A stretch of DNA of 64,000 nucleotides from Primulina eburnea (taxonomy: Eukaryota > Streptophyta > Magnoliopsida > Lamiales > Gesneriaceae), in assembly GCF_022965805.1 (NCBI RefSeq), contig NC_133114.1:5848261-5912260 (forward strand). The letters run 5' to 3'. A program made the translations under genes and the position numbers. A model generated the notes under the pieces. That model saw only the letters and a program-made list of their open reading frames with translations, did no database searches and was not told the origin of the DNA. Below, in pieces: positions 58,540 through 64,000 of this stretch (its first letter is position 1; each line of letters opens with the position of its first letter).

Positions 58540-60910
58540 TAAGTAAACATTTTAATTAACTCTACTTCTTGGGTATTAGATACCGGTTGTGACTCACATC
58601 TCTGTAATGGGTTACAGGTGATGGGAAGAAGTAGGAAGCCTAAGGAAGGTGTGACCTTCTTGAGGATGGGCAATGGAGCAAGAGTTGCTGCCAAGGCTAT
58701 TAAGGATGTTTACTTATTGTTGAACAATGACTTTAAGTTAATTTTAAGAGATGTTTTGTTTGTACCTGTTTGATGTAAAACATTGTTTCCATTTCTATTG
58801 TGATAAAAATGGATATTCTTGTTTATTTAGCAAAGGTGTTTGCAACATTTACAAGAATGAATGTTTAATTGGTACTTGAGAACTTGAAAACGATCTCTAT
58901 AACTTAAAAGTAAAAGATATTCTACTAAATGTCCATTCAAAGGCAGATACCATATGAGATATGGATGGGTAAGCCTCCCAAATATTCTTATCTTAGAATA
59001 TGGGGAGCCCTGCTTATGTGAAAGAGGTAGTAGGAGATAAATTGGATTGTTGATCCATTTTATGTTACTTTGTGGGATATCCAAGGAATTAAGTTGGATA
59101 TCATTTCTATCATCCCCAAGAAACAAAAGTGTTTGTTTCTAGGAATGCAACCTTTTTTGGAAAGGGATTTTCTATTGGATAGAAAAAGGCAGATGATAGA
59201 ACTCGAAGAGGTTCGAGAGAAACCCACAATTATAGAACCCACACCCGATGAGCCAAGAGAGGAGATACAAGCTCCTAGCGGATACGAGAAAGTCTCGAGA
59301 CCACCTATGAGGTATGGTCAGCTTCTTGAAGAAGGCCATGATGAGCCTAACCATGGATGTGATCCATGGACCTTCAAGGAAGCGTTATCTGATGCCAATT
59401 CATCCAAGTGACTTGAAGAAATGGAATCTGAGATGAATTCCATGCATTCGAACCAAGTGTAGGATCTTGTGGATCCACCTGTGAGAACTGTTCCCATAGG
59501 GACTTGGGGCGGATGGGAAGGTATTGACTTTCAAGGCGCGATTGGTGGCAAAAGGATGTACTCAAAGACAAGGAGTTGACTTTGAGGAAACCTTTTCCCA
59601 GTCGTAATGTTCTAGTCCATAAGGATTTTGCTAGCCATAGCTGCATGGTATGACTATGAGATATGGCAGATGGATGTTAAGACAGTCTTTCTTAATGGGG
59701 ATTTTAAGAAAGTGATTTACATGTCTCAACCTGAAGGGTTTACATCTATCGGAAGTGAGCATATGGTATGCAAACTTCAGAGATCTATTTATGATCTAAA
59801 GCAGGCATCTAGGAGTTGGAACCTCAGATTCGACAGTACAATCAAATAGTTTGATTTACTAAGAATCATGAGGAACCATGTGTGTATAAGAAGGTCAGTG
59901 GGAGTGTTGTGACATTCCTGGTGCTTTATGTTGATGACATTCTACTCATTGGGAATGATGTAGGAATGTTGCAATCAACTAAGATATGGTTAGCGAGTAG
60001 GTTCTCGATGCAGGACTTGGGTGAAGCATCTTTTGTATTGGGATACATATCTATAGAGATAGATCGAGAAGATTGCTTGGTCTCACCCAGTCCACATACA
60101 TTGATACCATCGTGAAGCGGTTCTCGATGGATGAGTCCATGAGAGGACATCTACCAATGTGTCATGGCGTGTCCCTATCCAAGTCTGTCTCTTGAGACAG
60201 ATGCAGAGATAGTGGCGATGACACGCATTCCGTATGCTTCGGAAATTGGTAATATCATGTATGGGATGATATCTACACGTCCTGACGTGGCGTTTGCACT
60301 ATGTGTAGTGAAATGATATCATTCGAACCCTGGTCTTCCACACCTGAAAGCTGTGAAAGACATCCTCAAGTAGTTGAGAAGGACCAATAAAGTGTTCTTG
60401 GTCTATGGGGTGGAGAACTAAAATTGGAAGGCTATACCGACTCTAGCTTCCAAAGCGATATCGATGACTCGAAGTCAACCTCTAGTTTCATATTCATGCT
60501 CAACGGTGCTGCTGTCTCTTGGAAGAGTTCCAAGTAAGACAATAATACGGATTCCAACACAGAGGCCGAATACATTGCTGCATCAGATGCAGCAAGAGAG
60601 GCTGTTTGGATAAGGAATTTCGTCCAAGAGTTGGACGTCATTCCTAATGGAATTGCTCCTGTCCCGGTGTTGTGTGACAACACGGGAGCTATAGCTCAAG
60701 CAAAGGAGCCTAGGTCTCATCAGAAATCCAAACTAGTATTGAGAAAGTACCACATCCTCGGAGAGATTGTGGAATGAAGAGTAGTGTCTATTGACAAAGT
60801 CGGCTCCGCAGATTATGTTGTTGATCCACTAGCTAAGCCTTTACCTGGACCATTGTTCGACAAGCATCGCGAATCAATGGGTTTTAAGCATAAGGGTAGT
60901 TGGCTCTAGT
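58540..60910 (+). pseudogene. Copia B pol, decayed with integrase core deleted
   Basis: Protease remains (VLDTGCDSHLCNGL near 58575-58615). The sequence then jumps, near 58945, from the region before GAG-pre-integrase to the integrase C-terminal part (TPYEIWMGKPPK). About 650 bp corresponding to copia A 1450-2085 is missing, including the catalytic core. RT pieces are visible (QMDVKTVFLNGD near 59670, YVDDILLIG near 59930) as is RNase H (NTEAEYIAASDA near 60555), with many stops and frame changes (near 59411, 59460, 59848, 60115 and 60195). The element cannot make its own integrase or RT. Confidence 0.88.
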
Positions 60911-60923
60911 GCAAGTGGGAGAT
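60911..60923 (+). other. Polypurine tract of copia B
   Basis: GCAAGTGGGAGAT directly before the 3' LTR, as in copia A. Confidence 0.75.
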
Positions 60924-63074
60924 TGTTAGAGTAGGTGCCCGTCGAGCCAAGTGTTGGCCGAGTGTTCACAATGAAACTCTATGAATAAGCAGTCTTTATT
61001 TTAATAATATTTGAAATTATTACTTTGGCAAATCTTTATCTGTATACCCATGCTAGCTGCATAGATAAAGCCCTTGAATATACAAATAGTAGAAAGAATA
61101 TGAGATGCTCATATGATGAGTATCATGAAACTCATATTTGTAATACTGTATATTCTAAACGGTTCCTAGTCGATTCAGCTGCCACTAAGAAGGATATAGG
61201 CCGCTCGAGTTAGAGACTAGTATCTGCGATGTGAGTACCATGTTTCATTGGTAGGGGACATTGTGATGTCCGAACATGCAGATAGGTGCTCCTTGTAGAG
61301 TGCACTGAACAACCCTCCATAAAAGGACTTTCCAAGTGGTTCTCACTTATCGAGTGGAAAAGTCCTGGTTTATGGTTGTACAGAATTAGTCCTTATGACC
61401 CGGGACAACATTGAGACTCTATGTGCTAGAATTACACTTTGACTTGTTTACCGACTCTCATGGGGTCATCAGGTGGCAAGGTTGGGTGTTCTGTCGAAAT
61501 ACACAGGAGTCGATGCATTGTAGTCGGGGATTCACCGCTTACCTTCGGGTATGGATATCCTATGTGTTATCATGTGTATGTAGATCGAAATCTCTGGCCA
61601 GAGTATGGTTGTAATTATGAAAGGTGTTTCATAGATTACACCATCGATGCAACTACGACATGACACATAGTATCGATTCATTGACAACTCTCGATAAACC
61701 AATGGTTGTCGAATCGATCGGGATATATGAGTTGAAGGGACCGTACTGTACGCTAACCATAATTGAATGGTTCTTGCAGGCACTATCATGTGATACCTAG
61801 GGAATCACGTAAGCGATGCTGCTAGGCGTTTAACGTGATTGGTTGGGTACTATCAGACTTGAGTTCTGACGTTCTTACTATCAAGGAGTTGATAAGTAAG
61901 AATGGAGCAATTGGGGTATGCTCGAATAAGGACATGTTTAGTCCGAATCACATGGAGATGTGAACCCACGGCTAGTTGTATCAATGAACCATTGAGGGCC
62001 ACACAAGTACTAGCTTTGTAAATCCCGATGAGAAGTAAAAATAGTTCAATGTGTTGAACGGCTTATAAAGGAGTTTATAAGCGTAAGGAAAATTAGAAGT
62101 ATGACTTCTATAAAGGAGAAAATAGTTCAAAGTGTTGAACGGCTTATAAATGTGTTTATAAGTGTAAAGAAAAATAGAAGTATGACTTCTATGAGAGAAA
62201 TATAAATTTTAATTTATGGAAGTGTTCCTAGAATTAAAATTTGGCCAAGTGACTAATGTTTTTGAAAATTGTGATTTTCATAAACATTATTATGGACTAA
62301 ATTAAATTAATTCAAGTGTTGAATTAATTAAACACTAGTGGGCCTAGTAGAGCCCAAATAATTAAATTAATTCAAGTGTTGGATTAATTAAATAATATTG
62401 AGTCTTGTAGAGCTCAATTAAAATAATTATTTAAACTAGTGGGACTTGGGTAAATTCAAGTAATGTTTAATTAGTCTCAAATATGTTTGAGATAATTAAA
62501 TTTAGTCCAAAGTTTTTAATTTGATTAAAAACTATATTGTATGCATGCATGGGAGGTGAAGAGTTGGGGAATACTTTTGATTAAAATAATGGTTGGCATG
62601 CAACTTTTTGTATCAACTTTTTGCAACCCCAAGAGAACTCTTCCCTCCTCCATTCCAAGCATGAGTTGGCCGAAACTTTGAACCCTTATTCTCTCCCATT
62701 TTTCTCCATTTTTGTGTTCTTCAATTTGTTGAAGAAAACACACTTCTCTTTGAAAAATCCTCAAATATTTCTAGTGCAATATTTGAGGGGATCTACCTAG
62801 TTAGTGGTGGGCCTAATTTGAAGGAAAGATTCAAGGATTTGGAGGAGGAGCTTGTAGATTCATCTTCCATTCAAGAGCTTTGTTGTTCAACAACAAAGTT
62901 GGAGCCACAATCAACTTTTTAAAGTTGATAGGTACATTTCTTTAACATCCTATGTATGTTTTTGAGATTTTTGTAAATATTGCACAACTTCTTTTGGTGG
63001 CCGAAATTTTCCCTTAAAAATTTGATTTTTATGCTTCCGTTGTGTTTCCGGCCACCGTAACCGGTCCGCTTTCA
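60924..63074 (+). repeat. Copia B 3' LTR
   Basis: 2,151 bp, nearly identical to 53726-55876. It is followed by the second AATAA target duplication. Confidence 0.95.
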
Positions 63075-63079
63075 AATAA

Positions 63080-64000
63080 GTGGGTCTATAAAATCAAATA
63101 CAATCCGGATGGCAGTGTGGATCGGTTCAAAGCTCGTCTTGTGGCTAAAGGCTACACTCAAACTTATGGAGTAGATTTCCATGACACCTTTTCACCAGTG
63201 GCTAAGATTGCCACGGTTCGTTGTCTTCTCAGTGTTGCTTCCATGTCTAACTGGCCTCTATACCAGATGGACGTCACAAATGCATTTCTCCATGGTGATC
63301 TTGATGAAGAGATTTACATGCTCTTACCTCAGGGCTTTCGAAGTCAGGGGGAGCTTCATGAGGGACTTCGACACAACAAGAAAACACAAGCTAATAAGGT
63401 GTGCAAGTTGATGAAATCTCTTTATGGTCTCAAGCAGGCTTCGAGACAATGGAATATGAAGTTCACATCAATTATGAAAGGGGCTGGTTTCCTTCAATCA
63501 AAGCATGACCACTCATTGTTTGTTAAGAAAGAGCAACAGTTTGTTACTTTATTGCTAGTATATGTGGATGATATAGTGATCACGGGTAATCACGAGGAAT
63601 CAATCCGAGCACTTAAAAAGCATCTGAATCTGCACATTAAAATTAAAGATTTGGGAACACTGAGATACTTTCTTGGCATAGAAGTTGCTAGATCAAAGGA
63701 AGGGATATGTTTAAACCAAAGGAAGTATGCTCTTGAACTCATATCGGAGGCAGGCCTATCTGGTGCGAAGGTCTGTGAAAATCCTATGGAACAAAATGGT
63801 AGGCTTACATCAAAAGAATTTGATGATAGTGCAGGTCAAGACATGGGAATTGATCCTCTGTTGGAAGATGCCAGCGCATATCGAAGATTAATTGGCCGAC
63901 TTATCTACCTCACGGTGACAAGGCCTGACATTTGCTTTGCGGTACAAACATTGAGTCAGTTCATGAACAATCCTAAGACATCGCACTTGGAAGCAGCATT
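63080..64000 (+). pseudogene. Copia C pol, second part (RT), open to window end
   Basis: The RT of copia C resumes after the AATAA duplication. It has KWVYKIKYNPDG at 63078, FKARLVAKGYTQ near 63126, QMDVTNAFLHGDL near 63264, SLYGLKQASRQW near 63418 and the catalytic YVDDIVITG near 63560. Then come DLGTLRYFLGIEV near 63645 and RRLIGRLIYLTVTRPDI near 63884. There is no stop over about 307 codons to the window edge; RNase H and the 3' LTR should follow outside. This half is undamaged, but it is separated from its promoter and amino-terminal part by copia B. Confidence 0.93.

Larger units (their letters stand above)
53726..63074 (+). mobile_element. Copia B: young copia element inserted in copia C RT
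   Basis: 9,349 bp with two LTRs of exactly 2,151 bp, TG...CA ends and the target duplication AATAA (53721-53725 and 63075-63079). I count about six differences between the LTRs, roughly 0.3%, so the insertion is very recent on an evolutionary scale. The inside has a long leader, an intact gag, and a pol that is decayed and lacks most of integrase. It belongs to the same family as copia A. Confidence 0.95.

Noticed and set aside
53726..63074. Assembly duplication as the cause of the near-identical 2,151-bp repeats
   Set aside because: TG...CA ends, PBS, PPT, the perfect AATAA duplication and the rejoined copia C frame all fit a genuine retrotransposon insertion.
1..64000. tRNA or rRNA genes
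   Set aside because: I looked for tRNA-like arms and conserved rRNA cores and recognised none; the tRNA-complementary words seen are retrotransposon primer-binding sites.

Overview
The window is a repeat-dense stretch of plant nuclear DNA, almost certainly from a eudicot. It holds Ty1/copia and Ty3/gypsy LTR retrotransposons primed by initiator-Met tRNA, CACTA-type DNA transposons, a MITE and microsatellites. The only complete host gene I can support is an intronless dirigent-family gene at 35020-35628 on the minus strand. I suspect Lamiales (Gesneriaceae-like), because the env-like ORF resembles ones I remember from that order; this is recollection, not a search.

Left part (1-27332) is a nest. 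The outer layer is a decayed copia element (copia A) that starts left of the window; its 3' LTR is split into 4100-4310 and 25291-27332. A Tekay/Del-like gypsy element on the minus strand (gypsy 1, 4311-25285) sits in that LTR with target duplication CACTG. A Sirevirus-type copia element (9006-21509, minus, duplication CTTAT) sits in the reverse transcriptase of gypsy 1. One Sirevirus LTR carries an inverted piece of a related element (LTR end, PBS, gag). The Sirevirus has gag, pol and a long env-like frame, plus two related small ORFs on the opposite strand, each with its own TATA box.

Middle part: 27333-29754 holds a gypsy LTR-like remnant and a truncated Sirevirus 3' end with its LTR. 29755-33284 is AT-rich with no recognisable gene. 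The dirigent gene follows, with a downstream flank (33285-34605) that is duplicated at 47937-50581. Between the two copies lie a fragment of a second dirigent gene (38040-38112) and a CACTA-like element (from 38113) carrying subterminal repeats. Gypsy 2 (38384-47347, duplication GTTGT) is inserted in that element. Gypsy 2 keeps a single 1,499-codon gag-pol frame broken only by five stop codons.

Right part: the second flank copy carries a 1,347-bp non-autonomous CACTA element (48642-49988, TTT duplication) and then an Ale/Retrofit-like copia element with a short LTR (copia C, from 50582). The first flank copy preserves the empty site for both insertions. Copia C is split inside its reverse transcriptase by a young copia element (copia B, 53726-63074, duplication AATAA). 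Copia B has nearly identical 2,151-bp LTRs and an intact gag, but a pol that is decayed and lacks its integrase core. The reverse transcriptase of copia C resumes at 63080 and is open to the window end.

The genes do not form a pathway. The locus reads as a small dirigent tandem cluster that was repeatedly invaded. The most unusual items are the antisense ORF pair in the Sirevirus, the GC-rich hairpin arrays shared by two gypsy LTR families, and the young copia element that keeps gag but not pol.
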